Positions 44,554 to 53,692 of a stretch of 64,000 nt of DNA are shown piece by piece. The translations under genes and the position numbers were made by a program. Origin of the DNA: HXMU1420-13 sp965601825 (GTDB lineage Bacteria > Bacteroidota > Rhodothermia > Balneolales > Balneolaceae); contig OZ271839.1 in the NCBI GenBank assembly GCA_965601825.1, positions 2,542,001 through 2,606,000 of the forward strand, written 5' to 3'. Each line of letters opens with the position of its first letter. Within the stretch, counting starts at the first letter, position 1. The notes beneath the pieces were generated by a model that had not been told where the DNA came from, did no database searches, and worked only from the letters and a program-made list of their open reading frames with translations.

Positions 44554-45557
44554 AAGTTAACGTACTCCCTTTCAATAAAACGAGGTTTATAATCCTTCAC
44601 TATTTCAGTCATTCTTTTAATATGGGAAGGACCGGTACCACAACAACCTCCAATAATATTTATAAGGTTTTCATCCAGATAAGCTCTTACTTCTTCTCCC
44701 ATTGTTTCTGCATCCTGATCGTATTCCCCAAATTCATTGGGTAGTCCTGCATTCGGATAAGCACTAATGAAGAATGGTGATTTACTGGCAATATTCTGTA
44801 AATATGGCTTGAGATCTCTTGCCCCAAACGAACAATTCAGACCGATTGATAGAAGTGGCATATGGGACAGTGAAATTAAAAAGGCTTCCAATGTTTGACC
44901 AGATAACGTCCTCCCACTCTTATCCGTGATCGTACCTGAAATCATTAATGGAACCTCTTTCCCAATTTCATCAAACAATTCAGATATACCAAAAAGTGCA
45001 GCTTTCGCATTCAGTGTATCAAAAATGGTTTCAATCAGTAAGGCATCCACACCACCATCAATCAAACCTCTTGCTTGTTCCTTGTATGCTTCTGCAAGTT
45101 GGTCAAAGGTAATTGCTCGATATTCCGGACGATTTACATCCGGCGAAAGTGAAGCTGTTTTGTTAGTTGGACCAATTGCTCCGGCAACAAATCTCGGTTT
45201 CGATAGATTTTGTTTAGTGTATTTAGTGCAGGATTCTTTTGCAATTCGAGCTGACTCATAATTTAGCTCATAGACGATGTCCTCAAGTTCATAATCAGCT
45301 TGAGCAATCCAGGTACCACTAAAAGTGTTCGTCTCAATTATATCTGCTCCTGCCTCAAGGTATTCTTCATGAATTTCCTGGATGATATCCGGTCGAGTTA
45401 AACTTAGGATATCATTATTACCTTTTAGCTCAACACCTGAATGTGTAAAACGATTACCTCTAAAATCGTCTTCCGTGAGTGTATAACGCTGGATCATGGT
45501 GCCCATAGCTCCATCCAACACCAATACTCGTTCTTTTAAAAGCTCTGATATTTTCAC
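44550..45557 (-). CDS. metH: Methionine synthase, homocysteine S-methyltransferase subunit
   Basis: The 335-residue first module of MetH, encoded as its own gene. It has DGAMGTMIQ at the start, ADIIETNTFSGT, and the zinc ligands in GLNCSFGA and GGCCGTGP. It binds homocysteine and receives the methyl group from cobalamin on the partner protein. The start is GTG at 45557, placed in a potential hairpin downstream of a SAM-I riboswitch. Splitting at the natural domain border is known in Bacteroidota. Confidence 0.95.
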   Translation of the reverse strand: MKISELLKERVLVLDGAMGTMIQRYTLTEDDFRGNRFTHSGVELKGNNDILSLTRPDIIQEIHEEYLEAGADIIETNTFSGTWIAQADYELEDIVYELNYESARIAKESCTKYTKQNLSKPRFVAGAIGPTNKTASLSPDVNRPEYRAITFDQLAEAYKEQARGLIDGGVDALLIETIFDTLNAKAALFGISELFDEIGKEVPLMISGTITDKSGRTLSGQTLEAFLISLSHMPLLSIGLNCSFGARDLKPYLQNIASKSPFFISAYPNAGLPNEFGEYDQDAETMGEEVRAYLDENLINIIGGCCGTGPSHIKRMTEIVKDYKPRFIEREYVNL

Positions 45558-45623
45558 TCTGTAAATGATTGGCTTATTAACAAAGAGTGAAGGAAAATCT
45601 CACTTATTTACCACCGCACATAA

Positions 45624-45721
45624 CTTATATGAGGTGTGGGATTTGGCACCTTACTCCCATTTTAAGCGGGCAGGTTGCCAAGACGTCTCAGGGCCCATTC
45701 CCTCAGTCTTTCTTAATAAGC
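45624..45721 (-). ncRNA. SAM-I (S-box) riboswitch controlling metH
   Basis: The minus-strand RNA reproduces the S-box core in order: P1 strand CUUAUUAAG, GAGGGA, GGCCC-UGA, GGCAACC, a variable P3 hairpin (CUGCCCGCU... region), GGUGCC, AAAUCCC and a closing AUAAG. It lies 66 nt before the methionine synthase start, the expected type of target: high SAM should reduce expression. No strong U-tailed terminator follows, so control may be at translation, see the findings. Confidence 0.92.
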
Positions 45722-45821
45722 ATTAAACAGTGATGAATATAGCCAAAATGAGATTAACAAATAACTGTTTTAAAATAGCAAAGTTCTTATAATCGAGCAT
45801 ATCTTTAAGTGACTGTTTATG

Positions 45822-47378
45822 ATGAGAAAATCAATTTTATACCTAGTATTACTGGTATTAAATACATCTACAATTCTGGGCCAAACATTTAGTACTTCTG
45901 AAGTAGATTCAACTACAAAACAAAGGGTAAGCGATGCTATTGGTATACTTTGTGATTGTTTAAATGAAAATGATTTAGATAATTTTGATGATGAATTAAT
46001 GGAAGACTGCTTCCTTGATAAAGCTGGTGTCGACTCTCTTGCATTCGCTAATCTTTTTGTTGACTCTACCTTAACTGAAGAACAAAACGAAGCATATTTT
46101 GAAGAGCAATTAATGCCAATATTTATGACTGAGATGATCAGTCAATGTCCAAGCATGATTACAATTATGATGCAAGCAGCGAGCGAAGAACAGGCTAAGC
46201 AAGAAGAATCATTTCTTGAATTAGTTGAAGAAGCAGAAATTGATTATGAAAATGAACAATACGATGAAACCATAAATAAAATTGACCAAGCATTAACAAT
46301 TCAAGAGACTGGGGGTGCATACAATATTCGCGGTATGTCTAAACTTAAAATGGAAGATTATTATGGTGCAATTTCCGATTTCCAGTTTGCAATAAGATTG
46401 GATACAACCGTTAGTAATTTTTATTCTAATCTAGGTTTAGCAAAACTTTATTTAGGTGATTTAAAAGGTTCAGAAGTAAACTTCATCGAAGCACTTGAAT
46501 TAGATTCAACGAACTCAATTGCTAATAGTAATCTAGCTCTTAATTACGCTGATCAAGGTAGATATGAGGAGGCAATATCGCATGTAAATAGAGCGATACA
46601 AGGTGACTCAACAAATGTTGCTGCATTCAATAATCGAGGATACTCATATGTAAGAATGGAACAATATGAAAAAGCGATTATTGATTTCCATAAAGTAATT
46701 GAGCTAGACAGTAGTTATTCGACCGCATATCAGAATCTTGGCTTTAGCTATGAGAATATTCAGTTGTATGATCAGGCAATTCAATACTATGATGAATATT
46801 TAGTAATGGTTCCAGAAGATCACAATATTGTAAACCGTAAGGGAATTGTTTATCACTCTGCCGGAGAATTCGATAAAGCAGTAGTTGAATTCAAAAAAGC
46901 ATTTGAAATGGATAGTAGTGAATTTGATTACATAGCAAATGTTGGAGTTTCCTATTATGAATCAGGGGCATACCAAGAGTCGGTAGATTCTTTCAAAAGA
47001 GCTACGAGAGTTAATAAGTATGATTTAAGGATTCCTTTCTACCTTGGACTTAGTTACTATTATTTAGACCAGTACAATGAGGCCCTTCTAAACCTTACTG
47101 ATCTACTTAATGCAGATCAAACCAATGCCGAAGTTTTTGACTATAGAGCAAGAACAAAGGTCAAACTCCAAGATTTTGAAGGTGCAATCCAGGACTATTC
47201 TAAATCATTAGAAATATATCCTAATGATCCATATATCTTTTCAGAAAGAGCAACGGCTTATTTAATGACAGAAAAATCAGAAGAAGCTTGTAATGATTTT
47301 ACTACAGCAATAAATCTTGGTTTATCGATTGATGAATTACCTGAATCCTATTCTAAGAATTGTTTAGAAAGCGAATAA
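45822..47378 (+). CDS. Secreted/periplasmic TPR-repeat protein
   Basis: The protein has about 518 residues, with a signal peptide ending near TILGQ. A Cys-containing acidic region follows (CDCLNENDL...MEDCF, about 50-65). At least nine TPR units then run from residue 135 to the C-terminus (for example GAISDFQFAIRLD, EKAIIDFHKVIELD, KAVVEFKKAFEMD, GAIQDYSKSLEIYP). An ATG ATG pair lies at 45819-45824. It is probably a scaffold in the periplasm. A TATAAT box lies at 45788-45793. It converges with the histidine kinase gene (3-bp gap). Confidence 0.85.
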   Translation: MRKSILYLVLLVLNTSTILGQTFSTSEVDSTTKQRVSDAIGILCDCLNENDLDNFDDELMEDCFLDKAGVDSLAFANLFVDSTLTEEQNEAYFEEQLMPIFMTEMISQCPSMITIMMQAASEEQAKQEESFLELVEEAEIDYENEQYDETINKIDQALTIQETGGAYNIRGMSKLKMEDYYGAISDFQFAIRLDTTVSNFYSNLGLAKLYLGDLKGSEVNFIEALELDSTNSIANSNLALNYADQGRYEEAISHVNRAIQGDSTNVAAFNNRGYSYVRMEQYEKAIIDFHKVIELDSSYSTAYQNLGFSYENIQLYDQAIQYYDEYLVMVPEDHNIVNRKGIVYHSAGEFDKAVVEFKKAFEMDSSEFDYIANVGVSYYESGAYQESVDSFKRATRVNKYDLRIPFYLGLSYYYLDQYNEALLNLTDLLNADQTNAEVFDYRARTKVKLQDFEGAIQDYSKSLEIYPNDPYIFSERATAYLMTEKSEEACNDFTTAINLGLSIDELPESYSKNCLESE

Positions 47379-47381
47379 AAT

Positions 47382-49712
47382 TTAAGACAATACCCGAACC
47401 ATCGAATTGTAAAGCTGTGATGGGTTAAATGGCTTTGGGATTATTTCATCCACTCCTGCTTCGATCGCTTTTTCATGTTCTTCGAATACATTTGATGCCG
47501 TTAAAGCGAGAATGGGTGTCTTCTTTTGCGACTCTTTTTCCAGTTCTCGAATCTTCTTCGTGGTTTTGTACCCGTCCATCACAGGCATATGTAAATCCAT
47601 GAGAATGACATCAATATCCTGGTTGTTATAAGTCTCCAGTGCATATTCCCCATTGGTTGAAATGATTGGTTCAATACCCCATTTATTCAGAAATAATTTA
47701 ATGACCTGAATATTCACCTGATTGTCCTCTACAACCAACACTTTTTTGTTGTCAAGTGGATTATCAGTAGTGAGTTCAACTTGATTGTTGACTAGGAATC
47801 GATTCTGATCACCTTTTTCAAAGCGGATAGTGAACGAAAACGTTGTCCCTTTTCCAACTGTACTTACCACTTTGATTTCACTTCCATACAGTTCAACCAG
47901 TTTTTTTGTAATCGGGAGTCCAAGTCCGGTTCCACCATACTTTCTACTTACTTCTGCATCAGCTTGAGTAAAAGTTTCGAAGATGGATTCCATTTTATCA
48001 TCCGGGATTCCAATTCCGGTATCAGTCACCTTAAAATTCACTAAAGCATCATTTTCGGTTTGATCTTCCAAAGAAACCTGAACGGAAACTGAACCTTTTT
48101 CTGTGAATTTAAGGGCGTTGGATATCAGATTATTCAGGATTTGAGTCAATCGAGTTGGATCTCCATTAATCACATCAGGAATCTTTTCATCATGCTCAAA
48201 TTTCAGATATACTTCTTTTTGGATTGACTGATTATAAAACGATTGATGAATATTGGATAAAAGATACAATAGTTGAAAATCGATGTGTTCCAACTCAATT
48301 TTACCGGCTTCCACTTTGGAATAATCCAACACATCATTCACAATAGATAGCAGATTGTTTGAAGAGAATGAAAGTGTTTCTAAATATTTGATCTGATCTT
48401 CTCGAGGACTTTCATTCATCAACATATTCGTCATTCCAACTACTGCATTCATTGGAGTGCGAATCTCATGACTCATCATTGAAAGAAACTGAGTTTTAAG
48501 CATGGCAGCTTCTTCAATTTTTTTTCCTTGTTCAATTAATAGTTCATTTGCTTTTCTCTTAGCCTGGATGTTAAGAACCAAAATCACACCGATGGATATG
48601 AGAAGCATTAGGATAATGAGTAGTAGATTTCGATTCCGAACTTCTTCTGCTAGTTTTTCTTCCTGAACAAGCGCCTTCTCATTTAACAAAGCGATTTCTT
48701 GCTTTTGCTTTTCCGTTTCGAATTGCGTCTGCAATTCTGCGATTCGCTGATTACTCTCAACATTTACGATGCTGTCTTTCACCGAACTGTATAACTGAAA
48801 ATACTCAAGAGACTTTTCAAACTCTTCAATCTCAGCATACGTAGTGGCTATGTTGTTGTATGCACTCTGAAGTCCTAACAGGTTATTAGTTAACTCAAAT
48901 ACGGTGATTGCTTCTTGATAATTTGCGATTGCAATGATGGGCTGATCGATAAGCAAAAATAAAGAAGCGATATTCAGATAACTGAAACCAACTCCAACAG
49001 GGTTGCCAAGTTCTTTTTCGATTTCGATGGAAAGCTGATGAAATTGGATTGCTCGTTCAATGTCATCTTGTTGTTTATAAACTTCACCCAGATTGTTATA
49101 AACTGCAGCCAAACCTTCTCTAAAATTTAGAGCTAACATTAGTTCCAGCGACTCCTCGAAATTTACCTTTGCTACCTCTCTTTCACCATTAATCAGATAT
49201 ATCTCACCAATGTTATTGAGACTTCGAGCAATTCCAAGATCATCACCTAGTATTCTTTTTGTTTCGAGTGACTTCGAATGAAATTCCAGGGAGCGCTCTA
49301 AATCATTCAGGTTTTTGTATAGAATGCCCAAATTATTTTGGATTCTGGCCATCCCGGGTACATCTTCAATTTCTTCTCGAACTTCTAACACCATCAGAAA
49401 ATATTCCAGAGCGGTACCTGCATCCCCTTGTACACTGGCAATAATCCCGATTTGATTTAACACTTCAGCTTCGCGGGATTTCAGATTCATTTCTCTGGCA
49501 ATACCCAAAGCAGAATCCGCAAACGATCTGGCTAACACAGGATCGGAAAAACGAAACTGGCGAACATTATCCAACAACTGGTCAACAACAACACTATCCG
49601 ATTGGGATTGGTAATTAGAAGAAAAACTATGGGCATGAGATTCAATTGAATAAACACCAATGTTTACCAATAAAAGAAGAGCACTTAATAAAATCCCAGA
49701 CCTTGAACGCAT
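47382..49712 (-). CDS. TPR-sensor hybrid histidine kinase
   Basis: Domain order over 776 residues: signal peptide (1-28), a periplasmic array of about seven TPRs (about 40-310), a coiled-coil stretch (318-360), one transmembrane helix (362-382), HisKA with SMMSHEIRTP (H415), HATPase with DTGIGIP (564-570) and GGTGLGLP (593-600), and a C-terminal receiver with phospho-acceptor Asp in ILMDLHMP (D706) and Lys in PKPF. This is a signalling protein whose TPRs may sense a periplasmic protein, possibly via the neighbouring TPR protein. No separate response regulator gene is adjacent. Confidence 0.92.
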   Translation of the reverse strand: MRSRSGILLSALLLLVNIGVYSIESHAHSFSSNYQSQSDSVVVDQLLDNVRQFRFSDPVLARSFADSALGIAREMNLKSREAEVLNQIGIIASVQGDAGTALEYFLMVLEVREEIEDVPGMARIQNNLGILYKNLNDLERSLEFHSKSLETKRILGDDLGIARSLNNIGEIYLINGEREVAKVNFEESLELMLALNFREGLAAVYNNLGEVYKQQDDIERAIQFHQLSIEIEKELGNPVGVGFSYLNIASLFLLIDQPIIAIANYQEAITVFELTNNLLGLQSAYNNIATTYAEIEEFEKSLEYFQLYSSVKDSIVNVESNQRIAELQTQFETEKQKQEIALLNEKALVQEEKLAEEVRNRNLLLIILMLLISIGVILVLNIQAKRKANELLIEQGKKIEEAAMLKTQFLSMMSHEIRTPMNAVVGMTNMLMNESPREDQIKYLETLSFSSNNLLSIVNDVLDYSKVEAGKIELEHIDFQLLYLLSNIHQSFYNQSIQKEVYLKFEHDEKIPDVINGDPTRLTQILNNLISNALKFTEKGSVSVQVSLEDQTENDALVNFKVTDTGIGIPDDKMESIFETFTQADAEVSRKYGGTGLGLPITKKLVELYGSEIKVVSTVGKGTTFSFTIRFEKGDQNRFLVNNQVELTTDNPLDNKKVLVVEDNQVNIQVIKLFLNKWGIEPIISTNGEYALETYNNQDIDVILMDLHMPVMDGYKTTKKIRELEKESQKKTPILALTASNVFEEHEKAIEAGVDEIIPKPFNPSQLYNSMVRVLS

Positions 49713-49814
49713 TGTTCAGAAAATAAACACTTAGGAAGGTAAAATCAGGTATCTGCAGGATTCTAATAAATCACATAGAAACAAAAATAGAGTAGCAAAA
49801 CTACTCTCTACGCT

Positions 49815-52800
49815 TTAGTTCTTTACATACAATAATGCTTCATAAATTTCAGCTGTTGAATAACTCTCCAAGTAGGTAATAAATCTAGTAACAGGAATTG
49901 TTAGAGAACTTTCTGGTCGATCTACTAATCGCCTCTGTTCTCTATAAACAGGATGCCAAAAACCTCCATCCCAGAAAAAATATTTTCCGTTTTCCTTTCT
50001 TATTTCCCAAGTGTATGTACCAACAAATTCTCCACTTCTGTATTCACTAACACCATTTGGCAAAACAGTGTAATATCTTGGCGCAGAATAATCCCATTCA
50101 CCGGTATTGTCGTCTTTTCCATACACCGTCCACTCACCAAGTACGGCATTTTCATAGAATCCAATTGAATCAGCTACACTGATTGTTACTGTTGCGGTAT
50201 CAGATTCCCCTCTATAATTGGTTAGGGTATACTTAAACTGATCAACACCAGTGAAATCATCATTTGGAGTGTAAAAGAATCTTCCACCATAGCTACTTAC
50301 GATGTCAAGCGTACCATGTTCAACGTCAGAAGTCAAGTTTAGTGTTGTCGAGAAATAGGAATTCAGAAAAGCTTCTATTCTTTCTCCTTTATCAGCAATA
50401 AATATACTTTGGTCTTCTGCTATTGGTAATGGGTATTCAAGTGTTGCTTCTGCACTAACATTGATTGTCTCTGTTTCAAATACATCAGATGAATCTGAAA
50501 GGGTAAAAGAAAAACTTCTAGCCTGTATATCATTAAGTCTTGATGTTGAATCTGTATAAGCAAAGGAAACTGTTATTAAGGTGTCAGATATTGTAGCAGT
50601 TCCTTCAATTTTTGGGTCGGAGGTTTTTATATAGATGTTATTTGGTGATTCTGTTCGGAATTCGACGGTTCTATCAAGAAAAGAGAACCAAGACTTAGGG
50701 AATTTAACACTTGAATTATCAATAGCTTTTTGCAATTCCTTGAATACAGATCGAACTGACTCTGGTGCTATGTACTTAGTTATTATTCGAAGATTTAATT
50801 CTTCAATGTGTTCTAGATCGTAAATAGTATCCTCATTAAGTGATTTACTTCTAACAGGATTACTCTTTTGAACATCACCGGTAATTTCTTGACCATCAGG
50901 ACTAAAACAATCTATTAACTCACCAAGTGAATTGATGACCGTAGTTCTAGTTTTATAGAATAAAGCTCCACCCAAAATTAGAGCTCCCCATGCATATGGA
51001 TTTGTGCCAACTAAAAGCAAATATCCACCCCCGCCTAAAATACCGGCAACACCTACAGTTCCAAAAACCATTCGCAAGGTTTCCTTTTTTATTCTAGCCG
51101 CTATCTCATCACATCCATTTAAAAACGTTTTCGTTCTGTTGGTTTGAATAACTGAGAGGATTAGATTATTTGTATCTACAACTGAATTGGTTTTGAAAAA
51201 CCTGGCAATAATAGCCAGATCAGACTCACTAAATTGACTTAATTGATTCTCAAGACTACTGATATTACTGAGTACTGAATTGATGAATTCTATTTCTTCA
51301 GAGTCAGTGGAACCAACAAGAACTGATTCGAACGTTGTCCTAATATCTGACATAGATGTAGTGATATACTCTTCTGGATTCGTAATTGGTTCATAGGTTC
51401 CGATTTCATAATCCAGTGATATAGGCTGTCCATTAATCTCAAAAGACAATATATGCTGTCCAGTTTCTATTTCAGGTACACCAAATAATAATGTCGTATC
51501 GATATCAGAAATAAATATCGAAGCATTTATTCCCTGTTCTAATTCAATTGCATAGAAAGCATCAAGTGTATCTATTTCTGAAATTATGCCACTTATATCA
51601 ATAGGCTGAACTTCACCGGGAATAAAAGCTGAAGAATCGTTTCGAAACTTCGCTGTTAACCCAGGTTTGATGTAGGAAGTTGCAGATGTGAACCTACCCG
51701 TTAATGTGTCTCTAACAGAGAATGAAACTGTCTGCTCGGAATCAAATTTGAAGAAGTCATGAGTATGGTCAAAAGTAACCGTAAACGATGAATCTCCTTT
51801 TACTATATCCACATCGAACTGGAAATTATTTTCTTCAATAATCACATGTTCAAGATCTCTTGTAACAAATACAAACCCATTACCCGGGAATAAAATCTCT
51901 TTCCACGACTCTGGCAGCAACACTCCTTCCCCTTCTAAAAAACTATCCAACTGATTCAATTTCTGAAGTAATGTGTATGGAGTATTGTATCGATTTGCTA
52001 GATAGTATGTGTATGTAACATTTTCACGTATTCTGAATCTGTTATCAAAAGAATAGAGATTAAAGTCTTCATCAGCGATCCCCATAGAACCAGGTGACTG
52101 ATCTAGAGCTAAACAAGCCGAAAAGAAATATTCCATCTTATTCTTAGCGTCTTCAATGAGCATAATCTGCAGACTCAGACCTATATCATTCATCACTGTT
52201 GCGATGTTGGTTCCCCAACCTAATTCTGTGATTTCCGGACTTAAACTGATCTGGCTCTGATACCCCAATACATAGTTCAAATCACCATTTATAATATCCT
52301 CAGGTGAAACACATTCAGCTGTGTTTTGATTTGTTATGAATACTTTTCTGTTGAAATCACGCTCACCATCAATAACAAATCGAGGAATAATTCTGGATAA
52401 TAATTCCAACTCTCCGGTACTGAGTGTTCCGAGCGTAGTTTGAACCTGTGACAAGTTTTGCAAGGTGGTAGCTACCTGATCCTTAAATGATCCTTCTTCT
52501 AATTCCTCGATAATACTATCGTAACGTGTAGTTAGGGAATCCAGCACTTCATTCACATATGCAGTAGGATCTTCTGCTTGCTCGTATTCATCAATTACAA
52601 AGGGAAGCGAAACAGTTTGTTGGTCTACATTAAAGGTGATTGTTTGATCACCGGCAGTTGCTACCGGAACGGCAAATACTACCTGATTGGTGTTTGCAGG
52701 ATTAGTGCGAAGTGTTACCGGAGTATCATCCGCAAGAAATCCATTATATACACCATTTTCTGGTAGTCCCGGACCATCAACATTGATTATTTGAATATCT

Positions 52801-53537
52801 CCAGGTACAAAATTTGTGGTTTCGGAATCGAAATCTCCGGTTAATATTGCTAAACGATTCATTGGAATGGATTGAACTCCGGATGATTCAAAATCTAATG
52901 GAGCTTCAACCTGTTGATAGCCATCATATTCAACTCGGATAACCAGACCTTCTGAATTACTAGTAGCTACTTCTTTTCCGATATTACTAAATCCTGATCG
53001 TGTCAGTCCGGTAAAGGTAAGTCCACCCTGACCATCACCTATGTATGAGAACTTCCGAATTTCAACCTGATCTCCGTAAGAAATTCGTGCAAAATAAACG
53101 CCTTTAGCCAATCCATTTACTTGAAACAATAACTTATAGCCACCTGCATTTAAAGATTGATCATAAGACCCAACTCGACGACCCAATAAATCAAAAATTT
53201 CTACATTAATTTGTTCATTTTTTCCAACTGTAAAATCAACCGTTGCACGACTTATCACAGGATTCGGAAATACATTAGAGACCTGCATTTCATTTGGTAT
53301 TTCTGGTCGATCCTCGTTGCTTACAATGGTCCAACCAAGAGTAACAAATCCGATTGCATTAGTAACTCCAGAAGCCAACGTTTCTTGATTTAATGTATCT
53401 ATAACAGAGACTGTGGCCCCAACAAGTGCAGAATTATCTTCACTATCGTTGATAAAAAATACTTTTGAAAATGTTTGTCCGAATGAGCTGGACGTACCGA
53501 TCCCAAAAATGAGAAGAAATGCGAAGTACCTGATCAT
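49815..53537 (-). CDS. Large secreted protein with N-terminal sorting-like domain and internal duplication
   Basis: A 1240-residue protein with signal peptide (ends SSSFGQ). Residues 85-167 form a Por-secretion/T9SS type-A-like domain (VFPNP, DLLGRRV, GVYFARI), which is normally at the C-terminus. Two related units of about 400 residues follow (about 235-640 and 645-1040), each opening with a PGD/PGE-Q motif, containing a TxxFxxxxQ strand pair, and ending with similar KxWxxx and F-T-strand segments. A hydrophobic segment (GGGGYLLLVG...GGALFYK) falls within unit 2. A cadherin-like domain (NDDFTGVDQFKYTLTN) and a lipocalin-like end finish it. Confidence 0.8.
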   Translation of the reverse strand: MIRYFAFLLIFGIGTSSSFGQTFSKVFFINDSEDNSALVGATVSVIDTLNQETLASGVTNAIGFVTLGWTIVSNEDRPEIPNEMQVSNVFPNPVISRATVDFTVGKNEQINVEIFDLLGRRVGSYDQSLNAGGYKLLFQVNGLAKGVYFARISYGDQVEIRKFSYIGDGQGGLTFTGLTRSGFSNIGKEVATSNSEGLVIRVEYDGYQQVEAPLDFESSGVQSIPMNRLAILTGDFDSETTNFVPGDIQIINVDGPGLPENGVYNGFLADDTPVTLRTNPANTNQVVFAVPVATAGDQTITFNVDQQTVSLPFVIDEYEQAEDPTAYVNEVLDSLTTRYDSIIEELEEGSFKDQVATTLQNLSQVQTTLGTLSTGELELLSRIIPRFVIDGERDFNRKVFITNQNTAECVSPEDIINGDLNYVLGYQSQISLSPEITELGWGTNIATVMNDIGLSLQIMLIEDAKNKMEYFFSACLALDQSPGSMGIADEDFNLYSFDNRFRIRENVTYTYYLANRYNTPYTLLQKLNQLDSFLEGEGVLLPESWKEILFPGNGFVFVTRDLEHVIIEENNFQFDVDIVKGDSSFTVTFDHTHDFFKFDSEQTVSFSVRDTLTGRFTSATSYIKPGLTAKFRNDSSAFIPGEVQPIDISGIISEIDTLDAFYAIELEQGINASIFISDIDTTLLFGVPEIETGQHILSFEINGQPISLDYEIGTYEPITNPEEYITTSMSDIRTTFESVLVGSTDSEEIEFINSVLSNISSLENQLSQFSESDLAIIARFFKTNSVVDTNNLILSVIQTNRTKTFLNGCDEIAARIKKETLRMVFGTVGVAGILGGGGYLLLVGTNPYAWGALILGGALFYKTRTTVINSLGELIDCFSPDGQEITGDVQKSNPVRSKSLNEDTIYDLEHIEELNLRIITKYIAPESVRSVFKELQKAIDNSSVKFPKSWFSFLDRTVEFRTESPNNIYIKTSDPKIEGTATISDTLITVSFAYTDSTSRLNDIQARSFSFTLSDSSDVFETETINVSAEATLEYPLPIAEDQSIFIADKGERIEAFLNSYFSTTLNLTSDVEHGTLDIVSSYGGRFFYTPNDDFTGVDQFKYTLTNYRGESDTATVTISVADSIGFYENAVLGEWTVYGKDDNTGEWDYSAPRYYTVLPNGVSEYRSGEFVGTYTWEIRKENGKYFFWDGGFWHPVYREQRRLVDRPESSLTIPVTRFITYLESYSTAEIYEALLYVKN

Positions 53538-53692
53538 CTATTAACCTAAAAATTTTTAAGACTTGCCGTGAACGGCGATGAATCTAGTACAAATAATTCA
53601 AACAACAAAATGCACAGAAATACAGGAAATCTTATAAAGAAAACACAGGAAATAGTTATGATTTTTCCTATAAAATATTGGCTAAAAACGGA

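Noticed and set aside
45658..45721. A tRNA or T-box instead of a riboswitch
   Set aside because: The ordered GAGGGA, GGCCC, GGCAACC and GGUGCC motifs match the SAM-I core, and no T-box AGGGUGG-type sequence or cloverleaf is present.
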